DNA of 13,479 nt, taken from the NCBI GenBank assembly GCA_002714165.1, contig PAWT01000024.1, positions 87,480-100,958 on the forward strand, given 5' to 3'. Shown piece after piece: positions 1-7,556 of this stretch. Each line of letters starts with the position of its first letter. Position 1 is the first letter of the stretch. Under the pieces are notes generated by a model, which worked only from the letters and a program-made list of their open reading frames with translations, had not been told where the DNA came from and searched no databases. A program made the translations under genes and the position numbers. This DNA is from Acidobacteriota bacterium (lineage in GTDB: Bacteria > Acidobacteriota > Vicinamibacteria > Vicinamibacterales > UBA823).

Positions 1-1806
1 TATAAAGTCGCCGATGAAATCGCGACCCATGGTGCCGGCGCCTCTACATTTACTGACTTCTGGGGCTACAAGATGGAGGCGTGGGACGCCATTCCCTACA
101 ACATGTCCATCATGTATGAACGGGGTGTAACCGTATCGGTTAACTCCGACTCCGACGAGCGTGTACGTCGGATGTATGTAGAGGCCGCGAAGGCCGTCAA
201 ATACGGTGGTGTTCCGGAGCAAGAAGCGCTCAAGATGATCACCCTTAACGCCGCTAACCACTTTGGGATCGACGACCGGGTCGGCTCAATCGAGGTTGGT
301 AAAGATGGCGATCTTGCCATTTTTACGGCCCACCCATTCTCAGGAAACACCCGCGTCCAGTACACGATCATCGATGGTCAGGTCTACTTCGACCGCGACC
401 AAGTAGAAACTACTGAGGATGCGCTGGCAGAGCCAGGACTCGACACGGCCGAGATCAGCGGTGAGGGCGACATCCAACAGAACGTTGAAGACACGAATGA
501 TCGAATCGCTGAATGGACGCCGCCAACGCTTCCGCCAGCGGTACGTGCTGAACTAATGCCTGCCAGTTACGGAGACGTGGCCGAACCGATGCTGACAGCC
601 GATACGATTCCGATCGCCATCGTCGGTGGACGGATCCTCACAATGACGGGTGCACCAATTGAGCGCGGGACCATCGTCGTCCAAGGTGGCCGGATTACGG
701 CGGTAGGTGAGGAAGTGCAGGTCCCGGACAACGCGCAAGTCATCGACGCCACGGGCATGACGGTCACACCAGGCATGATTAACGCTGGCACTGTGATTGG
801 GCTTTCCGAGATCGGCTCGATCGCGGCAACGAATGATACGTCGGAGATTGAGGAGATCAACAGTCATATCAAGGCCTCGGTGGCAATTCACCCTGATTCC
901 GAGATGATTCCGATAGCCCGCGCCAACGGTGTGACGACGGCGATCGCGGCCCCACAGGGTGGCCTCATCCAAGGTCAGAGCGCGCTCATCGACATGGCTG
1001 GGTGGACATCGCCTGAGGTCGTTGCGCGCAGCCCACTCGCCATGCACATCGACTTTCCCGAGCGAGAAGGGGGCGGTGGCGGACCCGGCGGTGGAGAACG
1101 GAGCCAAGAACGGGTCGACGCACAACTGAAGACGCTCGCTGACTGGATGCACCGAGCCCGTGCTCATACCACCGCACTCGCGGCCGGAACAGTCAAGCCA
1201 ACTGAGCAGACCTACACGCTTGACGCACTCGTCCCGGTCGTTTTGGCTGAGCTCCCCGTGGTGCTTGATGTGTCGAGCAAGGAAGGAATACTAGCAGCGC
1301 TCGCCTTCGCAGAAAGTTTCCAACTCAAAGCAATTATCGCTAGCACCAGAGATGTGTGGAAGGTGGTAGACGAAATTGCCGAAGCAGGCGTTTCGGTGAT
1401 TCTTGGGCCGATTCAGGCACAACCAGCCGATGGCGACCCCTATGATGCGGTCTTTGTTGCAGCGAAGCTCCTGCACGAGTCCGGTGTGCCGTTCGCATTT
1501 CGGACTGGCGGGGCTAGCGCAGCTCGGAACCTCCCTGACCATGCCGCGCTCAGCGTCGCCTTTGGCTTACCGAGGGACGTAGCTTGGCACGCACTAACCC
1601 GGGGTGCTGCAGACCTTCTTGGCGTTGGAGACCTGTATGGGTCAGTTGAGGAAGGCATGATTGCGAATCTCGTGGTGTCCGAAGGCGACCTGCTCGATAT
1701 ACCGGCGCAGGTGAAGCATGTTCTGATTCGTGGACAAGAGGTCAGTTTAGGCACACACCATACGCGTCTGTGGGAACAATACAGTGCAAGACCGCGGCCG
1801 AGATAG
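1..1806 (+). CDS. Tandem amidohydrolase, 3' part (5' end outside window)
   Basis: The frame is open from base 1, so the gene begins upstream; 601 codons are visible. Residues 1 to about 135 are the C-terminal end of a first amidohydrolase (imidazolonepropionase/dihydroorotase-like) domain. It has the metal-binding Asp in the VNSDSDE stretch (D50), then the usual NAANHFGIDDRVGSIEVGKDGDLAIF closing segment. About 70 linker residues follow. A second amidohydrolase unit starts near residue 204 (IVGGRILTM) and ends with a matching GSVEEGMIANLVV segment. In that second unit the usual PGLIDxHxH metal motif reads PGMINAGTV (257-265), and the late Asp position reads RTGG (501-504), so it probably binds no metal. 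A Gly-rich patch (GGGGGPGGG, 357-365) interrupts it. Expected role: hydrolysis of a cyclic amide or peptide-like substrate by the first half; substrate unknown. Any N-terminal signal peptide would lie outside the window. Family call is firm, substrate is not. Confidence 0.88.
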   Translation, partial: YKVADEIATHGAGASTFTDFWGYKMEAWDAIPYNMSIMYERGVTVSVNSDSDERVRRMYVEAAKAVKYGGVPEQEALKMITLNAANHFGIDDRVGSIEVGKDGDLAIFTAHPFSGNTRVQYTIIDGQVYFDRDQVETTEDALAEPGLDTAEISGEGDIQQNVEDTNDRIAEWTPPTLPPAVRAELMPASYGDVAEPMLTADTIPIAIVGGRILTMTGAPIERGTIVVQGGRITAVGEEVQVPDNAQVIDATGMTVTPGMINAGTVIGLSEIGSIAATNDTSEIEEINSHIKASVAIHPDSEMIPIARANGVTTAIAAPQGGLIQGQSALIDMAGWTSPEVVARSPLAMHIDFPEREGGGGGPGGGERSQERVDAQLKTLADWMHRARAHTTALAAGTVKPTEQTYTLDALVPVVLAELPVVLDVSSKEGILAALAFAESFQLKAIIASTRDVWKVVDEIAEAGVSVILGPIQAQPADGDPYDAVFVAAKLLHESGVPFAFRTGGASAARNLPDHAALSVAFGLPRDVAWHALTRGAADLLGVGDLYGSVEEGMIANLVVSEGDLLDIPAQVKHVLIRGQEVSLGTHHTRLWEQYSARPRPR

Positions 1807-1914
1807 CGGTGTGTCTTTCAACCGTCAAACGCTACCTATCACCAGACTTCTCTTGGGATCCCCTAGGGCGCTCTGCGACCACGGTAAGGTCGAGCAAGTA
1901 AGGACAGGTGTGAC

Positions 1915-3231
1915 ATGCAGCTATTCCGAATTGTAACTATCTGCCTACTCGTCCTCTTGGGACTCCCAAAGGCCCCAGCCGAAGCGCAGGAGGCACGTCG
2001 ACGGTGGGAACGAATGAATCAGATTCGGACGGAGAAGTTCGACCAAATACTGCCTGAGGCCATGCGTGAAAATGGTATCGACATGTGGATCACCATGATC
2101 CGCGAGGCAAACTACGGCACACTCTACCTTGACTTCGGACAAGGATACACGGGCAATACCGGTTATTACATCTTTACCGATCGAGGTGGTGACCGTATCG
2201 AGCGTGCGGCACTTGGCATTAGTGGTTACCGCATCCGCGAGTCTGGCGCGTACGACCTGTTTCAACCAGCCGAAGACCTAGCAGACTTTGTTCGAGAACG
2301 TGACCCTCAGCGTATTGGCATCAACACTTCGCGGACAATCGGTCCAGTCGATAACCTAACCTATACCGGCCATCAGCAGCTTGTTGAAACACTTGGAGAA
2401 CCCTACGCGTCGCGATTGGTCTCAGGCGAAAAGCTCGTCTCGGATTTCCGATCGCGCCGGACAACGACCGAAATCGCAGCGTTCGCAGAAGCTGGTGAGA
2501 TCTCCCGTGAAATTGCCGAACGAGCCTTCTCAAATGAAGTGATTACACCTGACGTTACTATGTTGGAAGACGTCGCCTGGTGGATGATGGACCAGCTACT
2601 CGCTCGTGGTCTCGACACCTCATTTGGCATGCCTTCGGTGTACATCACCGGCCCAGACGGCATCGAGTCGACCTCAAATGATCGAATCATCCGCAGGGGC
2701 GACCTACTAATGATCGATTGGGGCATCGGCTTCCTGAACATGTATACCGACATGAAGCGGATCGCTTACGTGCTGAGACAGGGTGAAGCTGAGGTGCCTC
2801 CAAGTTTCCAGCGGGCATTCGACAAGGGACGTGAAGCACGGACCATCGTCACCAACACTATCCGTTCTGGTATTGCTGCCGCCCAAGCCGAGCAGGAGGT
2901 CTACGATGCGCTGACCAGCGCTGGATTCGCCCGAATCGGTTTTAATGAACCAACCAGTAACCCAGAGGTCACCGATGTGGTTATCGGCTCTCATTCAGTC
3001 GGAAACTCGGGACATGGTATCGGCCCCTCCATCGCCTTCTTTAACCCTGTGCGAATTGAATACACCCTGCGGCCAACTAATTTGCTCTCAATTGAACTGT
3101 TCGCCTATACAGCTGTGCCAGAATGGAACAACAAGAAGGTCAGAATTCCACTCGAGGACGACGCTGTGCTGACAACCCGCGGTATCGAATGGCTGTATCC
3201 GGTGAACAGTAGAATCTTATTGATTCGTTAG
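1915..3231 (+). CDS. Secreted M24-family metallopeptidase (Xaa-Pro dipeptidase/aminopeptidase-like)
   Basis: A 438-residue protein with a Sec signal peptide (hydrophobic residues 5-17, likely cleavage after AEA near 24). An N-terminal creatinase-like domain (about 30-180) is followed by the pita-bread catalytic domain (about 185-430). All five expected dinuclear metal ligands can be placed: D268 (IDWG), D279 (YTDMKR), H367 (GHGIGP), E394 (SIEL) and E414 (PLEDD). The protein should therefore be an active, exported enzyme that trims peptides, typically next to proline. The ATG at 1915 has AAGGA at 1900-1904 and AGGTG at 1906-1910 upstream. It follows the amidohydrolase by 108 bp on the same strand and may share its transcript. 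The usual HE pair after HGIG is replaced by an SIAFFN stretch, so substrate choice may differ from classical prolidases. Confidence 0.9.
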   Translation: MQLFRIVTICLLVLLGLPKAPAEAQEARRRWERMNQIRTEKFDQILPEAMRENGIDMWITMIREANYGTLYLDFGQGYTGNTGYYIFTDRGGDRIERAALGISGYRIRESGAYDLFQPAEDLADFVRERDPQRIGINTSRTIGPVDNLTYTGHQQLVETLGEPYASRLVSGEKLVSDFRSRRTTTEIAAFAEAGEISREIAERAFSNEVITPDVTMLEDVAWWMMDQLLARGLDTSFGMPSVYITGPDGIESTSNDRIIRRGDLLMIDWGIGFLNMYTDMKRIAYVLRQGEAEVPPSFQRAFDKGREARTIVTNTIRSGIAAAQAEQEVYDALTSAGFARIGFNEPTSNPEVTDVVIGSHSVGNSGHGIGPSIAFFNPVRIEYTLRPTNLLSIELFAYTAVPEWNNKKVRIPLEDDAVLTTRGIEWLYPVNSRILLIR

Positions 3232-3339
3232 GCTCAGCTTAATCGTCTGTGTGGGTAGTTTTTAGTCTTCCGGTCTGCACCTCCCCTTCAGCGCAGTTCT
3301 TGGCTGAACCTGAACATTTCTCCAATTTGGCTCACCGGC

Positions 3340-3368
3340 TTGCTTTTTGAGTTCATTTTATTTACTAT
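3340..3368 (+). promoter_or_regulatory. Possible promoter of the TetR gene
   Basis: TTGCTT (3340-3345) and TACTAT (3363-3368) are separated by 17 bp and could serve as -35 and -10 elements. The -10 lies inside the palindromic operator, which is the usual arrangement for an autorepressed TetR gene. Matches to consensus are only partial (three and four of six). TATAGT at 3373-3378 is an alternative -10. The assignment is tentative. Confidence 0.3.
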
Positions 3369-3385
3369 ACCGTATAGTAAATAAA
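3357..3385. promoter_or_regulatory. 29-bp palindromic operator upstream of TetR gene
   Basis: A perfect inverted repeat: left arm TTTATTTACTATAC (3357-3370), central C (3371), right arm GTATAGTAAATAAA (3372-3385). All 14 pairs match and the symmetry breaks at the next base on each side. It is AT-rich within a GC-richer surround and ends 28 bp before the TetR start codon. A symmetric site of this kind directly upstream of a TetR-family gene is the classic autoregulatory operator; the core ACTATACCGTATAGT has the two half-sites expected for a TetR dimer. The symmetry is seen; binding by this protein is inferred. Confidence 0.85.
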
Positions 3386-3413
3386 TAGAAAGTTGTGCAG
3401 GAGGCATAGGCCA

Positions 3414-4040
3414 ATGATTCCATCTACAGAAACAGTAACTAGAACCAAGCCAGGACGGCCGGTCGATCCCAGCATCAGAAATGCCATCCTAGAAGCGACG
3501 TTGCAACTATTAGCCGAGGAAGGCTATACACGCATGTCGATGGATGCCGTTGCAAAAAAAGCGGGGGTCACGAAGCCAACAGTATATCGGCGGTGGAAAA
3601 CCAAGGAGAAATTGGCAATGGCTGCAATTGAGCAGTTGCTCGGAGATGAGGCGCCCCCCCACCCCCATCCGGCACCCTCAGCTCTTCGATCAATCCTCGG
3701 CACTCTACAAAAAACACTCTTCAGGCCTGACGGAATGCCTATCATTGGCGCCGTCATGGTCGAACAGCGCCACACGCGAGACCTAATTAACCACTTCAGG
3801 GAGAGGGTCGTCCAACCACGCCGAATGATGTTGCAGGAAGTACTCAAACACGCCGAAAAACGTGGAGACCTCCGCCCCAAGGCAGACATCGATGCAGCCG
3901 TCAACATGCTCATCGGTTCGTTTTACGCCCATTATCTAACTGACGAAAAGATCCCAGTAACGTGGGCTCGTCGGATCGTCGATACTGTGTGGAAGGGAAT
4001 CGCAGCAACCGACGGGGAGCCTGAGATTCGCAAACACTGA
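3414..4040 (+). CDS. TetR/AcrR-family transcriptional regulator
   Basis: A 208-residue regulator, normal for the family. The N-terminal TetR domain begins after a GRPVDP lead; helix alpha-1 is about 19-36 and the helix-turn-helix about 40-61 (MSMDAVAKKAGVTKPTVYRRW), followed by KTKEKL. The C-terminal ligand/dimer domain (about 88-200) is of the type often found with GRPxD-type TetR proteins; the ligand is unknown. The ATG at 3414 is preferred because AGGAGG (3399-3404) lies 9 bp upstream. The in-frame TTG at 3393 would place this ribosome-binding site inside the gene. A Pro/His-rich linker (APPHPHPAP, about 80-88) joins the domains and is encoded by a run of seven C at 3654-3660. Probable targets: its own promoter, and possibly the adjacent peptidase genes. 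Confidence 0.92.
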   Translation: MIPSTETVTRTKPGRPVDPSIRNAILEATLQLLAEEGYTRMSMDAVAKKAGVTKPTVYRRWKTKEKLAMAAIEQLLGDEAPPHPHPAPSALRSILGTLQKTLFRPDGMPIIGAVMVEQRHTRDLINHFRERVVQPRRMMLQEVLKHAEKRGDLRPKADIDAAVNMLIGSFYAHYLTDEKIPVTWARRIVDTVWKGIAATDGEPEIRKH

Positions 4041-4082
4041 CGTGGAGTCCCCAGGTCAAGCTATTAAAATACCGTGCGCCCC

Positions 4083-4099
4083 ACACCGGTAACCGGTGT
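4083..4099. promoter_or_regulatory. 17-bp palindrome upstream of the M28 peptidase gene
   Basis: Perfect inverted repeat ACACCGGT (4083-4090), centre A (4091), ACCGGTGT (4092-4099). It sits in the 147-bp gap between the TetR and M28 genes, about 90 bp before the M28 start. A TAAAAT (4065-4070) just upstream could be a -10 box, though no convincing -35 accompanies it, which would place the palindrome over the transcription start. It differs in sequence from the TetR operator, so a second regulator is possible. Its one-base centre makes an RNA hairpin unlikely. The function is inferred only from symmetry and position. Confidence 0.4.
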
Positions 4100-4187
4100 A
4101 TTCTGTCCGCTCCTATGGACATCTGACAAGGGTTTCATCGGTAGTCGTGCTCGGCATAACGACACACACTTGAGGGGAAAGTTTCAG

Positions 4188-5741
4188 ATGAATAAGTCTA
4201 AATCGACGTTGGGCCTGGCAATCATTGCTGCGATCTTCCTCATTCCGTCATCCACAGCAGCACAAGAACCCGTTTACTGGGACGTCGTCGATAACATTCG
4301 ATCCGAAGGGTTTGACAACTCTCACGTGATGGAGAGCGCGGGCTATCTGGCCGATGTCATCGGCCCACGTTTCACCGGTTCTCCAAACATGCGCCAAGCA
4401 CAAGAATGGGCCTTGGCCCGCATGACCGAATTCGGTCTCTCCAGCGTCGAGAAGGAAGCTTGGGGTGAGGAGACCGTGGGTTGGGAGATTCAACGGGTGT
4501 CGGTGCACATGACCGCGCCCGATTACCAGATGGTGATCGCCTACCCGTTCGCCTTGACTCCCGGTACGAGTGGGCCCATCGTGACGAATGCCGTTATCGC
4601 AACCATCCGGACCTCTGAAGATTTCGACCGGTATCGGGGTCAGCTCGACGGAGCTGTCGTGCTATCCACACCACCGATGCCAATGGGTCCACGTTTCACA
4701 CAAGACGCGTTCCGGCACGACGAGGAATCGCTAGGCGTCTTTGAAACCGAGGGAATTGACCTCCTGATTCGCCGCCATGCTAGAGGCCAGCTCGAGCAAT
4801 CGAACTTTCAACGGGAGGAAATCTCTGCTGACGAGGTTGAAGACTTCTACAAGGCTGAAGGAGTGGCCGTGGTGCTGACGGCGAGCATCGGAAGTGACGG
4901 CACTGTGTATGCAACCGGACATCCGACGACACGGAACAGACGAACCCGCGCAGGGATCCAGAGCGCGCTACCGACACTCGCCGTTGCGACGGAACACTAT
5001 AACCGTATCTACCGGATTCTCGAGCGTGGTATCCCAGTCACAATGGACGTCGACGTTCGCATCGGGTTCGATGAATCAGACCCAGCGGGCTACAACATCA
5101 TCGGGGAAATTCCAGGAACTGACCTAGCCGATGAAGTCGTGATGATCGGCGCGCACATAGATTCCTGGCACACCGGCACCGGCGCGACAGACAACGCGAG
5201 TGGTGTGTCCGTTGTGCTCGAGGCAATGCGTATTCTCAAGGCTGTCGGCGCTCAGCCGCGGCGCACGATTCGCGTGGCGCTCTGGAGCCAGGAAGAGCTT
5301 GGCCACAGGGGTTCTCGGGGCTACATACGACACCACTTCGGAGAAGACGGTGTCTACACACCCGACTACGATAAGTTCTCCGTCTATTTCAACATGGATA
5401 ACGGCACGGGCCAGTTCCGTGGCGTCCACACTCAGGGCAACGCCCAAGCGACACCGATCCTCCAAGCCTGGATGACCCCATTTCATGACCTACAGGTGAA
5501 GACGATCTCTCTCTTCAGTAACACGGGAACAGATCATCTGTCGTATAACAGGGTGGGACTACCCGGGTTCCAGTTCATCCAAGACCGGATCGACTACCGA
5601 GCAAGAACTCACCACTTCAACATGGACGTCTACGATAGGCTCCTTCCACGCGACCTGATGATCAACTCGGTGGTCATGGCGAGCTTCGCGTATCACGCCG
5701 CGATGAGAGAGGGAACGTTCCCGCGGCCCCGTACCAACTAA
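4188..5741 (+). CDS. Secreted M28-family zinc aminopeptidase
   Basis: A 517-residue protein with a Sec signal peptide (hydrophobic core about 7-19, cleavage near TAA-QE at 25). A PA-like insert (about 140-275) precedes the M28 catalytic domain (about 300-500). The co-catalytic zinc site is complete: H323 (GAHIDS), D335 (TDNASG), E369/E370 (SQEELG), D404 (NMDNG) and H476 (HHFNMD). This predicts an active exopeptidase or carboxypeptidase-like hydrolase acting outside the cytoplasm. The ATG at 4188 is chosen because GAGGGG (4172-4177) lies 10 bp upstream and the signal peptide begins there. An in-frame GTG at 4074 would add 38 residues that look non-coding. It lies 147 bp after the TetR gene on the same strand and completes the exported-hydrolase set with the M24 gene. 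Confidence 0.92.
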   Translation: MNKSKSTLGLAIIAAIFLIPSSTAAQEPVYWDVVDNIRSEGFDNSHVMESAGYLADVIGPRFTGSPNMRQAQEWALARMTEFGLSSVEKEAWGEETVGWEIQRVSVHMTAPDYQMVIAYPFALTPGTSGPIVTNAVIATIRTSEDFDRYRGQLDGAVVLSTPPMPMGPRFTQDAFRHDEESLGVFETEGIDLLIRRHARGQLEQSNFQREEISADEVEDFYKAEGVAVVLTASIGSDGTVYATGHPTTRNRRTRAGIQSALPTLAVATEHYNRIYRILERGIPVTMDVDVRIGFDESDPAGYNIIGEIPGTDLADEVVMIGAHIDSWHTGTGATDNASGVSVVLEAMRILKAVGAQPRRTIRVALWSQEELGHRGSRGYIRHHFGEDGVYTPDYDKFSVYFNMDNGTGQFRGVHTQGNAQATPILQAWMTPFHDLQVKTISLFSNTGTDHLSYNRVGLPGFQFIQDRIDYRARTHHFNMDVYDRLLPRDLMINSVVMASFAYHAAMREGTFPRPRTN

Positions 5742-5742
5742 A

Positions 5743-5764
5743 CGGCCGACTGAGCGCTTGGCCG
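5743..5764 (+). terminator. Weak hairpin right after the M28 stop codon
   Basis: CGGCCGA (5743-5749) pairs with TTGGCCG (5758-5764), including one G-U pair, around an 8-base loop. It begins one base after the stop codon. No T-run follows, so it is at best an imperfect terminator or a 3'-end stabilising hairpin. Confidence 0.25.
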
Positions 5765-5876
5765 ATTAGATGAACTCGTGACGAGGTCTGTCGAGGTGAG
5801 TCTGTGTACTAAAACTTCTATGTTGGCAGCGTCAGCTCGTGCTAAACCGATAAACTCAGACAGAGCGAGGTGGCCT

Positions 5877-5900
5877 TAAACCCTTTCGCGACGGGGTTTA
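5877..5900 (+). terminator. Hairpin in the M28-aminotransferase gap
   Basis: TAAACCC (5877-5883) pairs perfectly with GGGTTTA (5894-5900) around a 10-base loop containing TTCGCGAC. A wobble pair can extend the stem at each end. The sequence that follows is pyrimidine-rich (GACTTCCCCTCT) rather than a clean T-tract. It could end transcripts from the peptidase side. The rest of the 286-bp gap (5742-6027) holds the palindrome at 5938-5952 and no convincing ORF. Confidence 0.35.
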
Positions 5901-5937
5901 GACTTCCCCTCTAGGCTCGCCACACCGGTCCGCTTCA

Positions 5938-5952
5938 CGAATTGGCAATTCG
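5938..5952. promoter_or_regulatory. 15-bp palindrome upstream of the class V aminotransferase
   Basis: Perfect inverted repeat CGAATTG (5938-5944), centre G, CAATTCG (5946-5952). A possible -10 box TATGAT lies at 5977-5982. TTGCCT at 5957-5962 is only 14 bp away from it, so the promoter is not well defined. The palindrome could be an operator, or simply chance AT/GC symmetry. Confidence 0.3.
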
Positions 5953-6027
5953 GTGGTTGCCTCGTCAGATTTCGGCTATGATGGCCGCACGTAGGACCCA
6001 TTTCTCCAAATTCGAAGGAGTTCGACA

Positions 6028-7317
6028 ATGACCGCGCACGCACGACGAGACGGTGATGGAATTAGCCGACGAAATTTTGCTCGCCTCTTGGCCGCAGGTG
6101 GCTCAGCCGCCCTTCTCGGCAAAACGGGTTTTGCATTTGAACGGCCAGCGCCACTCCCCCAGACCCCAACCTCGCCCGATGAAGCTTTCTGGCGATCCGT
6201 GCGCGAGCAGTTCCCAATGCCAATGAATGTCAGTGTTATGAATGCGGCTAACCTCTGTCCATCCTCGCTGCCAGCTCTTGAGGCAATGTACGAAAACACC
6301 AAAGATGTTGACGGCAATCCATCGTTCCAGAACCGTGCCAAAATGGGAGAGGGTAAGGTTAATACGCGTAAAATCCTTGCCGATTACCTACACACAACGC
6401 CCGAACAGATCGTCATAACCCGCAACACAAGCGAGGGCAATAACTTTGTTTCGAGCGGCGTTGAGTTAACAGCGAACGACGAGGTCATCATCTTCAACCA
6501 TAACCATCCCAGCAACAACGTGGCCTGGAAGGAAAAGGCGAAACGCTACGGCTTTACGGTAACCGAGCTCGAAGTTGTAAATCCTCATCCGGGGCCTGAT
6601 TACTACATTGACCTCGTTCGCCGCTCGATCACGGCGCGCACCAAACTCCTGTCGTTCACACATCAGACAAATACGGTGGGCGATCTTTTCCCAGCAAAAG
6701 AACTTTGTCAGTTGGCCCACGAGCATGGCGTTCTGGTTCTCGTAGACGGCGCTCAAAGCTTTGGACTAATGGACGTCAACCTCAGCGACATGCAGCCAGA
6801 TTTCTACACGGGTAGCGCACACAAGTGGCCGTGTGGTCCAAAAGAAACAGGCGTCCTCTTTATCAACAATCGGGCACACGACAAGATCTGGCCAAGTATT
6901 CACAGTGCCGGACGAGGTGACGTCGGCATCTCGAGGACTTTCGAAAGTCTTGGCCAGCGCGACGAACCAGCAATCATCGCTTTCGGTGAGGCACTAAAAT
7001 TCCAGCAGCAGATCGGCATGAAGACGATCCAAGCCCGTTCCCAGGAATTGGCTCAGTCACTGATGGAACAGCTTAAGACAATCGAAGGCGTGACCTTAAC
7101 AACAAGTCAGGATCCGACACTGTCACAGGCTGTCGTGGTCTTCGAAGCCTCCGGTATCGATGCAAGGAAACTGTACAACGCGCTTTACGACAACGAGAAG
7201 ATAGGCACCGCGGGTCGCGCTAACGGCTTACGAATTTCGCCGCACTTCTATAATCTCCATTCTGAGATCGACCGTACCGTTGCGGCAATAAAGCATTACA
7301 TGACGACTGGTGTGTAG
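6028..7317 (+). CDS. Tat-targeted class V aminotransferase (isopenicillin-N-epimerase-like)
   Basis: A 429-residue PLP enzyme of fold type I. The N-terminus carries a twin-arginine signal: SRRNF at about 13-17, then an Ala/Gly/Leu-rich stretch to about residue 31. It is therefore probably exported already folded with its cofactor. PLP-site signatures: RNTSEGNN (132-139, phosphate cup), NHNHPSNN (157-164), THQTN and VGD, D240 in VDGAQ (pyridine N contact) and K266 in SAHKW (Schiff base). The C-terminal GLRISPHFYN supplies the expected Arg for the substrate carboxylate. The closest familiar group is the CefD/cysteine desulfurase-like set; the substrate cannot be read from sequence. GAAGGAG (6014-6020) lies 7 bp before the ATG. 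It stands alone, with gaps of 286 and 239 bp on either side. Confidence 0.9.
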   Translation: MTAHARRDGDGISRRNFARLLAAGGSAALLGKTGFAFERPAPLPQTPTSPDEAFWRSVREQFPMPMNVSVMNAANLCPSSLPALEAMYENTKDVDGNPSFQNRAKMGEGKVNTRKILADYLHTTPEQIVITRNTSEGNNFVSSGVELTANDEVIIFNHNHPSNNVAWKEKAKRYGFTVTELEVVNPHPGPDYYIDLVRRSITARTKLLSFTHQTNTVGDLFPAKELCQLAHEHGVLVLVDGAQSFGLMDVNLSDMQPDFYTGSAHKWPCGPKETGVLFINNRAHDKIWPSIHSAGRGDVGISRTFESLGQRDEPAIIAFGEALKFQQQIGMKTIQARSQELAQSLMEQLKTIEGVTLTTSQDPTLSQAVVVFEASGIDARKLYNALYDNEKIGTAGRANGLRISPHFYNLHSEIDRTVAAIKHYMTTGV

Positions 7318-7556
7318 GGAATCGCTTTCAACTGAAGCCTAACAGATACTGGGTCTGACAACCCTGGCACTGCCCTTTCTGAAGGTTCACCCCCTCAGAG
7401 GGTCCTACGGTGGGCGTGGGCGCCTCTCCTCGGCTCTCTGCGGTGAACACTACGTACCGTTCGGCTGCAGACGCTGGCTCGATACAAACTAACGCAGTGC
7501 CGGCAAGTGCGAGATAGCTGATGAGAAGGATCGGGAATATTGCACCGTGAACCATC

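Noticed and set aside
553..1167. 204-codon open frame on the minus strand
   Set aside because: It lies wholly inside the tandem amidohydrolase, its product is rich in Arg, His and Cys with no domain-like pattern, and the plus strand has clear family motifs.
3287..3308. TTCAGC/GCTGAA hairpin after the M24 gene
   Set aside because: Only 6 bp with a 10-base loop and no T-run after it; too weak to call a terminator.
3393..3413. Upstream TTG start for the TetR gene
   Set aside because: It would translate through the AGGAGG ribosome-binding site at 3399-3404; the ATG at 3414 has ideal spacing.
4074..4187. GTG start extending the M28 gene by 38 codons
   Set aside because: The extension crosses the 17-bp palindrome, lacks a ribosome-binding site and would bury the signal peptide.
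5782..5871. Three copies of CGAGGT in the gap after the M28 gene
   Set aside because: A 6-bp word at irregular spacing (10 and 74 bp) is within chance expectation.
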